Shown here piece after piece: positions 30,092 to 52,188 of a stretch of 64,000 nucleotides of DNA. Origin of the DNA: Mesorhabditis belari (lineage: Eukaryota > Nematoda > Chromadorea > Rhabditida > Rhabditidae); the NCBI GenBank assembly GCA_958450365.1, contig CAUEEP010000938.1, positions 992,001 through 1,056,000 of the forward strand, written 5' to 3'. The position numbers were made by a program, and so were the translations under genes. The notes below the pieces were generated by a model, which made no database searches, had not been told where the DNA came from, and saw nothing but the letters and a program-made list of their open reading frames with translations. Each line of letters opens with the position of its first letter. Positions within the stretch are counted from its first letter, which is position 1.

Positions 30092-32965
30092 TCGGATGAT
30101 GGTTGGCCTGCACCTACAAAGCGACAGCCTCGAGTTGTGCCAACGAGTGTCCACCAGCCACGTGAAAGTTCGAATCTGATGCGAGCCGAGATTTCCGACG
30201 TTAAGCATCGCAGATTTGAGGTATATTGTAGAATTTCTATACAGGGTGACCCAAAAGTTCTCGTACAACTTTTTACTAAAACTTGATTTTAAAATGACTG
30301 AGGAAAGCTATTGAACTAAACTTTTTTAAAATGAGAACCTTAATAAATTTTATTTGAAATCACTAATAAAGAGCTCATTAGCTCATCATGGCTCTTTTTT
30401 ATATGCTTAACCCTTAAGCCGCGCACAAGTGGGCAAAATCGACTTTCTTTTCAATTGTTTAGTCATGCGTGAAGTTCAGACTAATTCCAAGCAAAAGTTT
30501 ATAAACTTTTAGTGTTCATCTTTATGCTAAAAACGTTAGGAAGTTAAAAAGCGTTTAGGCTCACATTTATTTGGATAGAAACTCTCTCAAAGTCAGCAGA
30601 TTTTGGTGTTTTTATCGAAAAAGAGCATTTTCCAAAAAAGTTTCAGAAAGGGTGTACAATATCAACTTTAGTTTATTTTAATTCGAAAAAATTTAAAGGT
30701 TAAAATTTGTGTAAATTGTTAAATTTCTTTATAAACATTAGAAGTTGACTAATTTCGACAGCGTGCCGTCGACACGACTTGCAGGCTCAAAAGGCAACCA
30801 TGTAAAAAAGCTATGAGCTTCTTATTAGTGGTTTTAAGCATAATTTTATGAAGGTTTTCATTTTTAAAAAAGTCTATTTGAATAACTTTTCTCAGTCATT
30901 TTAAAATCAAGTTTTAGTAAAAAGAGCTTTTGGATCACCCTGTATACAGGAATCCGAATTTAGCTCCACTACGAGTCAGATAAAAATGAGTCTGCTTTTC
31001 GTTTTCAGCAAAAGGTCTAATAAACGGTTTTATCTCTTTACTTTGTGTTTTTTAGGAATTGGCTGCTGCAAACGGTCAATCATTGACGAAGCATGACGAA
31101 CAGAAGTCTGAAATGAGGGTATTTGAGCCATTCCGTGAAGATTTTATTACATTTAGCCCTTTCATCAGTCGGTTTCCTCTTTTCTGGACAAACAGCCAAG
31201 GAATGACACCATGCTTTATCAAGAAACGGACTTAAAGGCCGAAGATTACGTATGTTTATGTTATCATTTCATTTTCATCGTTTTTAGTATGAACTAGAGC
31301 AAAAAGTGGCACTTCTCAAACGAGTTCATCGAGGAGAATTTATTTTACTGAATGAAGACTTGACGAAGGACCAGCTTCTGCTTAGTGCGCTCACTTGGAA
31401 TATGGATTTTCTTAATATCTGTAAGTACGTTTTCCAGTTAATTTTTTATTGTGATGTTTAGGTGAAACTGTTGTTGCACCGGCTCCTAAATACCAAGGTA
31501 TGGATTCATCGATCCTTCCTTGGAGAATTGAAAATCACGCAGTCTACTATGACTTGATCGACTTCGTTCAGCCCGGCAAAGATCTCCCGCAAATGGTTTA
31601 TTGATTTTGTTTATTATAAACGCAAAAAATTTAGGCTACTCCTATCACATTCCTTGAGCCGCAGCTACTTCTATGCGTCGGCTTTGACGAGAAAAGCAAC
31701 AACAAAGAGCAAGTGCAAACCACTTTGAAACGGTATGTACTTTGGCAAATTTCTGTCTGATTAAAATGTTTAGAATACTTGATGATGGATTTATCTTGGA
31801 CCCACTCCAAGAAATCGTCTATGGAGTAAAGGCTTTATGGAAGTGCCCAGATGACGGCAAATACATTCGCGTCGTTACGCTTGCCTTGGACAATAACATA
31901 GGAGCCAGAGTAATGATAAAATTACCTTTTTGATCACATAAAATTTTAGGAAGAGGCGTGGGTTGTGACTTGTTTGGATTCTGTTTGCTTGGAACGCGAC
32001 AAGACTTTTGTAAGTAATTTTTAGCCATTTTGAATCTCGCGAGTGTTCAGGTTGTGCAGGGAAGCGAGCTGTTTGTGATACCTGACCAGCTTAGTATCAA
32101 GAACATTCCCGCCCAGCTATTTATCATGCAACTCCGTGGATTAGATCATATACGCGAGGTAAGCATTATCTTGATCTAATAAATGTTTATTCGTGAATTT
32201 TGGGGATACATCGCGGATGCTAGAGCTGCACTCGACAATTACGTCGATGCCAAATCAAGCACTGGCTTTGTATTTATGCTGCACTACGACGAAGAATCCG
32301 GTCTTTCCATCGGTGATCTTCTCTTCTTATCACCAGAAGAAAGCACATTTTCGTACAAATTTCTTGCTGATGAACTTTACGATGCTGTGTAAGTTGAACA
32401 CTAAAGAGTATACACCATTCGTTTAGGAAAGGCAACAAATCGTACTGGATGACGAAAGGCGACGCCGGGGAACTGCCGATCATAACGGATTTTGAGAAGC
32501 GCTTTTCAGAGCTCGTGAGTTTGGGAGTGGTTGTCTGCTACAACTCCCGGTTTAGCTTCATGTCGTTTGGGGTGATCAAATTGAGCCAGAAGTCGCACCA
32601 ACTCAGCCTTTAACTGTGGAATCTACTGAGGAACGTTCATTGCAAGAGGTTAATATCATTTGTAAACCGAAAAATCGTTTCTTCAAGGATGTAATTGCTG
32701 CAAGGACTCTCGCAGACATGGGGGAAATTGAAATTCCTGAAGAAGTGGAAGAAAAAAACCTCGAGCTTCAGAAGTGGAACAAATATCACAAGATTCTTCG
32801 CGCTCTTTTGTAAGCAATCCATTTAAAAATTTCCCTATTAAATTTTATGACTTTAGACGTAACGCACAGGACAAAGAATTCTACAGAAACGCCTTGATGC
32901 TTTTAAAAGAAAACTCTGGTGTAAGCAACGAGGACCTCGACTTTGTTTTCACATTTCTCCGCTAA
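30092..32965 (+). CDS. Unrecognised multi-exon protein of about 510 residues
   Basis: I do not recognise this protein. Exons: 30092-30220, 31056-31118, 31157-31249, 31288-31420, 31462-31595, 31635-31732, 31774-31909, 31950-32009, 32051-32158, 32224-32388, 32427-32514, 32556-32648, 32688-32809, 32857-32965 (stop TAA). Introns are mostly 37-50 bp and all but one join in phase. The exception is 32158/32224, where phase 0 meets a frame needing two bases, suggesting a one-base sequence error or unusual splicing. The 32649-32687 intron is 39 bp and open, so it could be retained. The 5' end is unresolved; an ATG exon near 29980-30040 does not join in phase by its best donor. The segment around VKALWKCPDDGKYIRVV faintly recalls Tudor-type folds, but I would not assign it. 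AATAAA lies near 33059. A mariner-type foldback element occupies its first long intron. Confidence 0.7.
30240..30944. mobile_element. 705-bp mariner-type non-autonomous element
   Basis: Terminal repeats of about 75 bp start TACAGGGTGACCCAAAAG (left) and TACAGGGTGATCCAAAAG (right, complement), flanked by TA on both sides (30238-30239, 30945-30946). These ends are typical of mariner elements. The interior has no transposase frame. It lies in the first long intron of the 30-33 kb gene. Confidence 0.8.
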
Positions 32966-33055
32966 CTGTCCGTTATGATTTATTTAGCTGTGTTTAGAAA
33001 TCTCCTTTGGAGCACATTATACAATGTTTAATTATTTTTGCACGTCAATTTTCCG

Positions 33056-33066
33056 TCTAATAAACC
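33056..33066 (+). terminator. Likely poly(A) signal of the 30-33 kb gene
   Basis: AATAAA at about 33059, some 95 bp after the stop codon at 32965. Confidence 0.5.
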
Positions 33067-33351
33067 AAGTATAATACACAAAAATTAAACATGGACACAA
33101 TCGACACGGAATACATGTAAAAACATACAATTCGTTAACCACTTTTAAACTAAGCAAAATCGGTAAAGTAATCTGATGACAGGAAGAGTTTATATAACAA
33201 AAACGGCAACTGAGTGTTATTTAATTGAATGAGAGGGGAGTACGGTGGGAAGAGTGCACTATAGGGGTGCAACCGTTGTGGGGGAAAAGTCGAGTCAAGG
33301 TCAACATGTCTATCTGTTGCTGTTTGTCCGTAAAACTGCACGGGGGTGGCC

Positions 33352-34006
33352 GCAAATTATCGCCTCGCAGTTTTTGGGCTAGCTCTTGGCTCTAGCTTCG
33401 CGAACCGATTTAAAACATTTTTTATATGGAAATCGCGATCATTTTCTACGAAAGATTTCTTTATACAAATGCTTTTGAGATTTTTATTAAAGATTTGCAA
33501 GATGCACCCAAAACAACCCTTGGAACGCAACATTATTCAAGCTTTTTCTAGTTCATTTTCAAACTGAAATCGGTTTTCTCGCTTTTTTTTTGGTAAATTT
33601 AAGAGTAACATTTGGATAATTCTTTAAGTTAACTTTGAGATTAACCGATGAAATTTGCCAGTTTCAAGTTGCATTTTGCATCCAGAGCTCATAAAAACAC
33701 CACATGGTTGAAGATTTTTGTTGAAAAACATTTTTTTTGAGCTTTTTAACCAGAAAAGAATCAAATAAACCATATGGGATCCCTTAAAAACTGTTCATGA
33801 AAAGCTGCAGATTGAGTTGCGTGCCATGGGGTTGTTTTGAGCGCATCTTCCAAGCCTTTAAAAAAAAATCTCAAAAGCAAAAGCAAAGATTGTATAAAGA
33901 AATTTTCCGTCGAAAATTATCGCAATTTTTATATTAAAAAGGAATTAAACCGGTTCGCGAAGCTAGAGCCAAGAGCTAAACTGCGTGGCAAATTATCGCC
34001 TCGCAG
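33352..34006. mobile_element. Foldback element bounded by a 19-bp direct repeat
   Basis: GCAAATTATCGCCTCGCAG occurs in direct orientation at 33352-33370 and 33988-34006. Between them lie imperfect inverted arms of about 135 bp that share TAGCTCTTGGCTCTAGCTTC and CGCGAACCG. No coding frame. It fills most of the space between the convergent 30-33 kb gene and vab-1. Confidence 0.7.
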
Positions 34007-34557
34007 CTACCCTACAGATGTTTGGGGCTACCCTGCAGATGAACTAGTTTAAAAAACTTTTAGAAAGGATTCCTATATTAAAATTCACTTTTAGCTTATT
34101 AATTGCGGACTCTTGTATTCACCAAAAATTTAGTATGAAAAATTTATTAGTTATTAGATTTTACACAAAAGGCATCAATGATAGGCATTTATTGCACAGT
34201 CTAAATAGTCGGCGCAAATCAGAGGTAACAGTTCTATTCGTGTAAAAGCACAAAATATGCTCAAGTTTACTGATTGAGCATCCAAAACCAACAACAAATA
34301 AATGAAAGTAATTTGACCGGTATTGAGCAAGGGATGACAATAATGACCATTAAAAAGTGTTACTTTTAAAAGTTTAAAAATTGAATCGAAAAGATACAAA
34401 CACAGGGACTACAATCTACCTGCACCAGGATAAAATAAAAAACATAAATGCCTCAAATGATATGCACAGTGCGAGATTCTCGCCAACAAGTTGAAAAGAA
34501 TTTTATATCACAGTTCTAGCATGGGAATCGATCAAGGACACAGTGAGGAGAAGTAAC

Positions 34558-44012
<9,455 letters not shown>

Positions 44013-46008
44013 TTGTGTGTCGAGTCACGAAATGAACATTGTATCCTTTCTTTTCCTTGATTTCGTCTTCTTCAGTCCCGAACAGCAAAATGGGACTTCT
44101 TGTGTGAAGAGAATAGCAGCTGATCTAAAAATTAAGTTGTAAAACGTGAAAAACAATGAAAAGAATAAAGAAGCAGAGCTTTGAAGAAGGTAAGACATAA
44201 AATGGGTAAAATTTGGCTTGTTTTATACACTGAATATCCTTTAATGTAAGCCAAAACAAGCTATTTGCATTAAAGGTGTTTTCCATTGAAATTTGTATTT
44301 AAAAAATTCTGTAGTTGCTGGTTTTAGTTGTTGGTTGAATCTAATGGAAATAAATCAAAAAGAAACTACAAATAGATTACATGAATTTAGATAAATAGAA
44401 GAAAAATATGTATAAATTTGCAGATAAAAGCTTGATAAAATCAAAGGCAAAGAATCATGACTAGGTAATGGGTTTTCAGATTGGAAATCATCGCTTGCTT
44501 TTGGGAGGGGAAAGGAATTTGGGAAGGACCTGGGTGAGTCAAAAAGAGAAGGGGACGTGGGGCGGGGCTATGAAGAAGGGAGAAAAGACCGCCCCCCCTT
44601 TCAAAACAAAGCCGTAAAAAACCAATTACAGTACAACTCAAAAATAACTGGGAAAGATCATCACAAGGATTTAGTTCTTTAAGTCTTAAATCTCTAGGTC
44701 ATATGGTTTCAAGCACATGCTAGTAGAGTTTAGTTTTCAAGCACCAAATCATTTAAACACATCTGACTTTACTCACTGGCTGCAGTAAGCTTTTTAATGA
44801 AGTGTAAATAATACAAAATAGGAAACAGGAAAAAAATAGATAATAACGTGAAAAATGCACAATACGGTAAGTGCAATAATAAAGCAGCAAGAGTGCATCG
44901 AAAAAACGTAAACCCAGAAGTTGTAGGTTTAGCACGACTTTCTAGGTGAGTAGGTACTGCAATATGGCTCTATAAAGGTAAAATTGTGAGGTAAATGTGG
45001 GGTTACCTCAAGGAGATAAATCAGCAATAAATTTGGGGAAAAGGAGGGATAAACACGAACCAAGTAATGACCTTTGAAAAAAGAAAAGATCTCAAGGAGA
45101 TCTAGCAGTGTTTCGTAGTCGAACTCCCAAAAAGTTTCACCGATCACCGTTTATGGTCTTGGGTGGAACGGAGTGGAGGCCGGAAATTTACGGCTTTGAT
45201 TACCCTCTTAGATGAGCTGTATATGGAGAGGAGAATGAACGATGACCAGAACAAGCACCCACAATTATCTCGTCACTCTTTCTTTTCTCTTTCTTCCCCC
45301 ATGCAACCATTGTCACAAAAGAGTGATGGAAAGCTTTCTCTGAGAACATTGATTAACAGGCAACAGGCTAACAATGGCAGGAGATTTTTGGATAATAAGC
45401 TGTGTTGTTAGACTTTTTGGCTAGTTTAGCATATAGCTCAGGCTCAGCACCCAGATATTTTTGTTTAATATGGATAGGAGTTTAAGAATGGTGCTAAAAT
45501 AAGTTCTGATTCTTAACCAGTGGTCAAAGAATTCGCTTAACCTGAATGTTTTAGATAGAAAACTAAACCTACTTGGTTAGGAAAATAATATCTAGACCAA
45601 TATCTTTATCATCTTATTAGCTTAAGCTTAAGCCAGTCCATTGGTTGAGTATTTTCAATTCAAATGAGAAGATATTCAATAAAGTTTCAGCTTTCATAAG
45701 CCGACGATCTTTTTAAGCTCTTTCAAAGCTCTTCAATCTTTTCCTTATCCCATCATCAAAGCAAAGTGCTTGAAAAGCCAGAAAAAGCCAAAAAATGGTC
45801 AATTGTGGCTTAAGTATAATGAATGGCTGGTCAAAAGGGATGAGTTAACGATATGCGGGAACGATGCAAAACGAATGAAGGGGAGCGACTTTGATCAGAT
45901 TATGTCTCAAACAAAAGCAGGCGCTAATTGCCTTCCGGGAGGCATATGGTTGAGAGGAGGATGGGATGAGGGGAAGGGAAGGGAAGGCAGGGAAGGCAGG
46001 GTATGAAC

Positions 46009-46208
46009 CCTATAGGCCACAGGGGCTTCATGAGCCTCCACTAATTTAGCCCCAGCCTCCTCCCTGGGTTGGTCCCCAAAATTGGCCCCATAGCCGCTCT
46101 TGGAGCCCTCAATGAATTGTAAAAGTGGTGTGTCGGGCCAAGGCCAAGGCATTGAAATTGGTACGAAACGGGGAATGATGCGGATGGGATAATTAAAAAG
46201 CGATAAGC
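46009..46208 (-). CDS. Candidate exon of an unrecognised gene
   Basis: A reverse-strand stretch after a CATCCCAG acceptor-like site reads IIPRFVPISMPWPWPDTP, then GSKSGYGANFGDQPREEAGA and EAHEAPVAYR before a weak GTTCAT donor. The base composition is much richer in G+C than its surroundings and the peptide is not low-complexity, which suggests coding. No partner exon was found, so it could also be a repeat fragment. Function unknown. Confidence 0.33.
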
Positions 46209-46355
46209 CTGGGATGAAATTCAGAACATTGAACTTGATATGGCTTTGGAATAGAACTAGTTGAGTAGTTGAGTTGAACAAAAAGCAAGTTAAGAGTCAA
46301 ATAGTTAACTAAGTAGTTGATCAGACAAACTTAAAACAAACAAATAGACAAACTT

Positions 46356-46370
46356 AAAAAAAAAAAAAAG

Positions 46371-46411
<41 letters not shown>
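46356..46411. repeat. Poly(A) tract of about 55 bp
   Basis: A run of A interrupted once by G, flanked by copies of GACAAACTTAAAA. Could mark a retroposed end, but no upstream element is visible. Confidence 0.85.
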
Positions 46412-46412
<1 letters not shown>

Positions 46413-47245
46413 AGACAAACTTAAAACTGAATAAGCAAGCAATTGGTCAACCAACAAAACTGAATCCTTTTCAAGGCAAGGAATAACAAAATTTGCATAT
46501 TTGAGCAAAGGATCTCTGCTAGGAAAACTATGGAAATTTGCAATTGTTTGTTGTAAATCAATGGTGACCAGAGGGGAAGTTTACAGAAGTTTTACGATAG
46601 GTTAGAAAAGAGAGAGAGAGAGAGCACAAGTGAAGGAACAGTGATCGCATCGGGGAAAGGGGAAAGGAAAGGGGATCGAACCGATGTCCACACACGGCAG
46701 ATGTGCGCTTTTGGTGCAAGGGTGGTATAAATGCCCCGAGAAAACGTGCTTATCCAAGCAGGGGAAGATATTGGGGAAAGAGGAGGGTTATAAAACGAGG
46801 TGTCGATCTTGGACAGCCGACATCAGAAGGTGCAAATCGGTGGGAAAGTATTTGCGATTTGCGAAAATGTAGTTACTGTTTTTACTTTACAAAGCTTTGA
46901 ATCAGTTATCGGTATAAAAAATGAGTGCAGGCTAATGAATCAAAGCTATCAATGAATCAAATCAGCTTATTATCAGCTTAGTTTTAAGCAAAAAAATCAT
47001 AGAATAAAGGTACTTCTTTAGGATAACGATTTTCTAACGGCTAACAATTTTGTCAAACTTTAACCCACACTTTTTTTGTGATAGATTTTCAAAAAACTCA
47101 AAAAACTATTAGAATCTATAAACCCTAAGCTATCTAATAATACTTTAAAGTCAAAATTTGACAAGTTTAAGACTAAATCAGTGACACAAGTTGGCAAAAT
47201 TGTTATTAAAGAAGATAGGATAAAGTTTTGAAGTAAAGTAAATGA

Positions 47246-47392
47246 AGCTTCATAGGCAGTAAAGCTTCATAGGCAGTAAAGCTTCATAGGCAGTAAAGCT
47301 TCATAGGCAGTAAAGCTTCATAGGCAGTAAAGCTTCATAGGCAGTAAAGCTTCATAGGCAGTAAAGCTTCATAGGCAGTAAAGCTTCATGCC
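47246..47392. repeat. 17-bp tandem array AGCTTCATAGGCAGTAA
   Basis: Nearly nine identical units. The right end is followed by an inverted half-unit (GCCTATGCTTTAC). Confidence 0.95.
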
Positions 47393-48817
47393 TATGCTTT
47401 ACAACCATTAAAGAGAGAAGAGAACGAAAAATTAGAATCTCGATTGTATTGGAATGGAAGAGACGGGAGAAGAATTACCCGAATCGAGGAATCGGCGGAG
47501 AGGAGCCGATCGGCGTGTGTGAAAATCGGCTTCCCCACAAAGCTCTCCCCTTCATTTACCCTTTTCACCACCCCAATCGGTCCTTTCTATTTGCCATTTG
47601 TTCTCTATCTTTTTCCTTGTTGCCACCATCACCCGACCCAAATGATTTTCTAACATTTGCATTTTTTCGGCGCAAAAAAAAAGCCGCCACTCTTCTTTAC
47701 CTTTAGCTAAAAGTGAATAATGAATGAAAGAGTGAACTTTTCACTCTTTGCACGTCTAAAAGTCTAAAAGAAAACCCAAAACTGTGGGAATTTTGGCGGA
47801 TTTTTGACAGAAGAGCTTTTTTCGAGTGGAGGAAAAAGCTGGAGGAAGAGTCGAAATGGGGTAGCGGTTTGAAAATGACTTTAGGAATTGTACTTTTTTT
47901 AAAAAGACTTTAGAAATATTGTATTGTACTTTTCAAATTGTAAATTGTACTTTTCAAAAAAAAGATTAAACCTATTAGTCTTCAGTCTTCAGTAGTTAGT
48001 ATTCTACTAGGATAAATTCATAGAATAGATTTGCAATAGCAATAGCAATAGTACATGTGTGCTTTCACTGGCCCAACGCAAAGCTACTTTTGAAACAGAT
48101 TCACTAATTGTAAGCATCAAAAACAACAACAACGATTCGATTCGATACGAAATTCGATTTTAAACGTGTTTTACTCCACCACGGAATCAGACTTTTTCTC
48201 TGATAAATAATTAACCGCTGACACATTTGAAATCTTTTGAAATCTCTTGAAAAAGTGAAAAGTTGCTAAATCTTTCATTGAAATGAGTAAGATAAGCGCA
48301 AAAAGTTCATCGCTTTGGTGGAAAAAAAAAGCTAGTGTGGATTTAGCATTCCAGAAACGCAAAAAAGAGATGCCTCATAAAATCCATTGAAATCAGTAGT
48401 GAGAAGAGTGTGTGAATGAATCGAAAAAGGAGAAAAAGAAGAAAAAGAAGAAAAAAAAAAGCGGGAGAAAGCTTTCTGCAAAAGAAAATGACAGATACAT
48501 TGAAAAGACATCAGAAGATTTCAAAGGAGACTTGTCAAATAGCGGCTTCGTGAAATGGCTTTTGGGGAAATGAGGCGATGAATAAGATGAAGAAAAAAAG
48601 AAAAGAAGAGCACCTGGGCGATGGGTTGTCGATTTTTTGAATGAGATAGGATTTCTATAAAATGATGCTTAAAATTAACTGTCTACAAAATTTTCGCTTA
48701 ACTCTAAATGAAATGATTTCTTTGGAGAGCTATCTCAGAAAGAATCTTGCACTTTTTTTTCAAAGAAATTGAAAGATTCGAGTTCTTGATGAAATGACAA
48801 ATTATCTGATTATTGAA

Positions 48818-48982
48818 TGTCGAAAGGAAAGAAAGAAGGAAAGAAAGAAAAAAAGAAGGAAGGAAAGAAAGAAGGAAAGAAAGAAGGAAGGAAAGAAAGA
48901 AAGAAAGAAGGAAGGAAAGAAAGAAGGAAAGAAAGAAGGAAAGAAAGAAAAAGAAAGAAAGAAAGAAAGAAAGAAAGAGAAA
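48818..48982. repeat. (GAAA/GGAA)n microsatellite
   Basis: Pure purine tract on the + strand; the Lys/Glu/Arg frames are artefacts. Confidence 0.95.
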
Positions 48983-51289
48983 TGAAAGAAAAAATGCCGT
49001 CTTTGGGATAAAGAAGAAGAAAATGAATAGATGAATGAAAATAAAAAGGATCCGTTTGTGCCCGTTTGTTTATGAGGCGTTCCCTTTGAAAAGGAGGAAA
49101 AGAGGTGTGGCCTGAGAGAGATTGATCACCGAATTGAAAGATTGAAAGAGAATTGAAAGTGAAGCGATCAACTAACAGTTACACCCTTTACGACCAATCA
49201 AAGAGCTTTTCAATCTGGCAACTTTGCTGGGCAAATGTGAAAAGTTTGGCTATTTGAAAGGAAAGCTAGAGGTTTTATTGATTAGGAAAGTTAGAATAGA
49301 ACAATACTAACTTGAAATTCATACCACAATCTAGAAATTTAGATTTACTGTTTGGGATTTTGTTTTAAGTGTTTTCTAAATGACGCTTTTCTCGTCTCGT
49401 CTATTTCCCGTCGCGTACAAAGGAGCGTCGCGTAATTTTCCGATCTCGCACAATTTCATTTTTCTTTTCTCGCGCTTCTCTCTCGTGTTCTTTATTGAAC
49501 GTGATTTAATTAACGATAAATATTACTATAATTATCGATGCTTATAATCACACTAGAATAACACACATCAAGCAACTACAACATCGACATCGACATCGAC
49601 ATCGACAGCGACATTTTAGCTAGGAATTCTATTAGAGTTAAAGCTATTGATATTTGATATTACAGCTAACAGATAGGAAAACAAGTAACATCAAAACTAG
49701 ATATCCAAAATCCAAAACAAAAAAATAATTATAGAAGATATAAAATGAGTTTACTAACGATCTCAACATCTAACTATACAAATTTTCGCCAAAAATCTCT
49801 GATAGGGCTTCACACAAAAAAAAAGTCCCATTGGCAACCGGAATAATGGAAAAAAAGAGGCGGATAATTGTAGGTGAGAGGGAATAAAAGTGCGTGTGTT
49901 GTGAGATGAGAGGTAGATTTCACAGTCGATTTTTTCGCGGACTCACCAAAATCGGTTCTTTTCATCGGGTGCCACATTTCTCACCACCGATCGCCCTTTT
50001 CCCCTTTCTTTCAACTAACCGCTACCCCAGGTGGCCCGAGGATCTTTTCAATCTTTAAGAAAGATCTCTTTCTTTCAAACTGTGAGTCTATTCCTCAGGC
50101 TATACCTCTTTCAATGATTTTGTGATCCTATCAATCAATTTCCGCCAATATGCCTCTCAATAAACCTTTGCCCTCTCTGGATGATCGACACATGCAACAA
50201 TTGCAACAACAATATTTTGAATCGAAAGATTAGACATTTCTACAGGATTAGGAAGTATAGGAGAATAGGTTCATGATCAAAAACTTGGTTGGTAGCAGTT
50301 TTGAAGCGATTCTCAACTTCGGTGTCATTCCCTTGTTGGCAAGAGTTGCAAAGAATAGAAGCTAAAAGCTATAGCCAAAAAAATGCAGACAATATCTGGA
50401 CACATCTCTGACAGCGATTACACCGGTGATGTTTTTGGGGGAAGAAAGGAATTCCAATGGGAAATCCCCTCATGGAAATGCGAGAAGAGATCTCGAATCA
50501 ACCCATCCTCAGCCACACGCCCGTTATATGTCAAAGCGGTGTATTCCCCTTTCCCCACATTTTAGTTTCTCTTTTTTGATTCGACAAGACGGGAGCCGTA
50601 TTGAGCCACTCGGAATTATGGCTCATCTGGGAATGACCGCCTCCCTTTAGTTTGAGAAAGCCTTTGTCTCTCCAAATCTATACAGAGAACACGCATAAAC
50701 CATAAAGATCTCTTTTTGAGAAGAACGATTTATGCGGTTGAAAGAAAAGGATTAGAATTTGAAGTTTTATGGGAAAGGATTGATAAAATGCTTTAAAGAG
50801 ATGCAAAAGTAAGTTGAAAGAAAGATTGTAGGCATGGATAGGAACGTTCTAAATGGTCTCTAGAGCCTGTTAGTCTTTTGGTTAGTCTAGAGCAAGTCCT
50901 AACTTTTGTAGAACCTTATCTGGATCAGGTCTACAGTAAGCCAGGCCCAGCTCTAGCTTCTGGAACACCAAGAAAACCAGTCAAGGCCAGGAGCTCAAAA
51001 GTACAGCTTCAGTACCTTTTAAGGTTACTTTAAATTTTAATAGAATTGAAGAATGCCAAGAATCGATTATAACAAGTGTTTTAAATTATTTCTGGGTCAA
51101 AAAAACTCAGAAAACTTTTTCATCAAATGTTAGTTTAAGAGAAAACTCTCCTATTCCCACACTCATTTCCCCACTTCTAGCGGGCAGGTTAAAGCTTTCC
51201 GCTTCGTAATTTTTCTCGTTTCCGTTTTTGAGAAGCGCAAAGAGAAGGGCAAATTCTTCCAGTTGGTCAGTCAGATGGGGAATGGGAAG

Positions 51290-51354
51290 AGAAGGAGAAG
51301 GAGGAGGAGAAGAAGAAGAATAAGATGAAGAAGAAGAAGAAGAAGAAGAAGGGG
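51290..51354. repeat. (GAA)n microsatellite
   Basis: GAAGGAGGAG then (GAA)n, purine-only on +. Confidence 0.9.
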
Positions 51355-52051
51355 GTTAAGCCATTGCAAGAGGAGAAGTCCCCTAGGGAGTCCTGCCCAA
51401 CAACTCATTTCAAAGTCAAGAAGTCGTCGATTTGAGTCGTGTGTCTTCAAGAAAGATTACTTTCTTTTTGAACAATGAATATCTTTTTTGAGGGAAAGGC
51501 TATGAATGAGCACTACATAGTGCACGTGTTATGTCCGATTTCGTCCGATAAATCAGATAAATCAAAATCAGACGTAACAGATACATAGTTAGCTACATAA
51601 CGTGGATCTTTACTACTAGTGCTAGCTAGTGCACATAGTTGGCTGTATACTGTACTTTGCACTCACGGCAAACACTCACCTTCTGGCAAATGTATTGCTA
51701 GAGAGGCTTTCTTTTTGGCTGAAAGGATAGTATTATCAAGTACTTTGTGCTCTAGCAAAACCCATGCTCTCTAGCACATTCAATTTCGGCTCTCTGCAGA
51801 GATTGTGCCAGAAAGCGTGCAACACGATGTACGTCCGAATCTACCCTCTTCACAGGCGGTACATCAATTTTACGCAAGCCTCACTCCCCAAGGACTCCTA
51901 CAACTCATTTTGGGAGTCTAAACTTACGCTAAACCATTTGTCTCAACGCACCCAGCAGACAAAAATGATCTCAATTTCTCGTTTTTCTTTCTTTAACCCA
52001 TGGGACCATACGGTGCTTGACACCACGCAATGGAGAGGGGACTTGACCTCG

Positions 52052-52188
52052 AAGAAAAGAAGGAGAAGAAGAAGGAGGAGAAGAAGAAGGAGAAGGAGGA
52101 GAAGAAGAAGGAGAAGAAGGAGAAGAAGAAGAAGAAGAAGAAAGAGAAGGAGAAGAAGGAGAAGAAGAAGAAGAAGAAGAAGATTGAG
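52052..52188. repeat. (GAAGGA)n microsatellite
   Basis: About 135 bp of AAG/GAG. It creates long false Lys/Arg (+) and Leu/Phe/Ser (-) frames. The unique sequence downstream stays open to 52344 but shows no family. Confidence 0.9.

Noticed and set aside
30092..30220. tRNA-like reading because of a GTTCGAATC motif
   Set aside because: The stretch is an in-phase exon with good splice sites; box A is absent at the right distance.
45163..45411. 82-codon + strand frame with a varied amino-acid composition
   Set aside because: Starts at GTG, no splice partner, no recognised family; could be chance. Kept only as a note.
46684..46900. Cys-containing small frames
   Set aside because: Two overlapping frames in the same GC-rich stretch, no signal peptide, no homology recognised.
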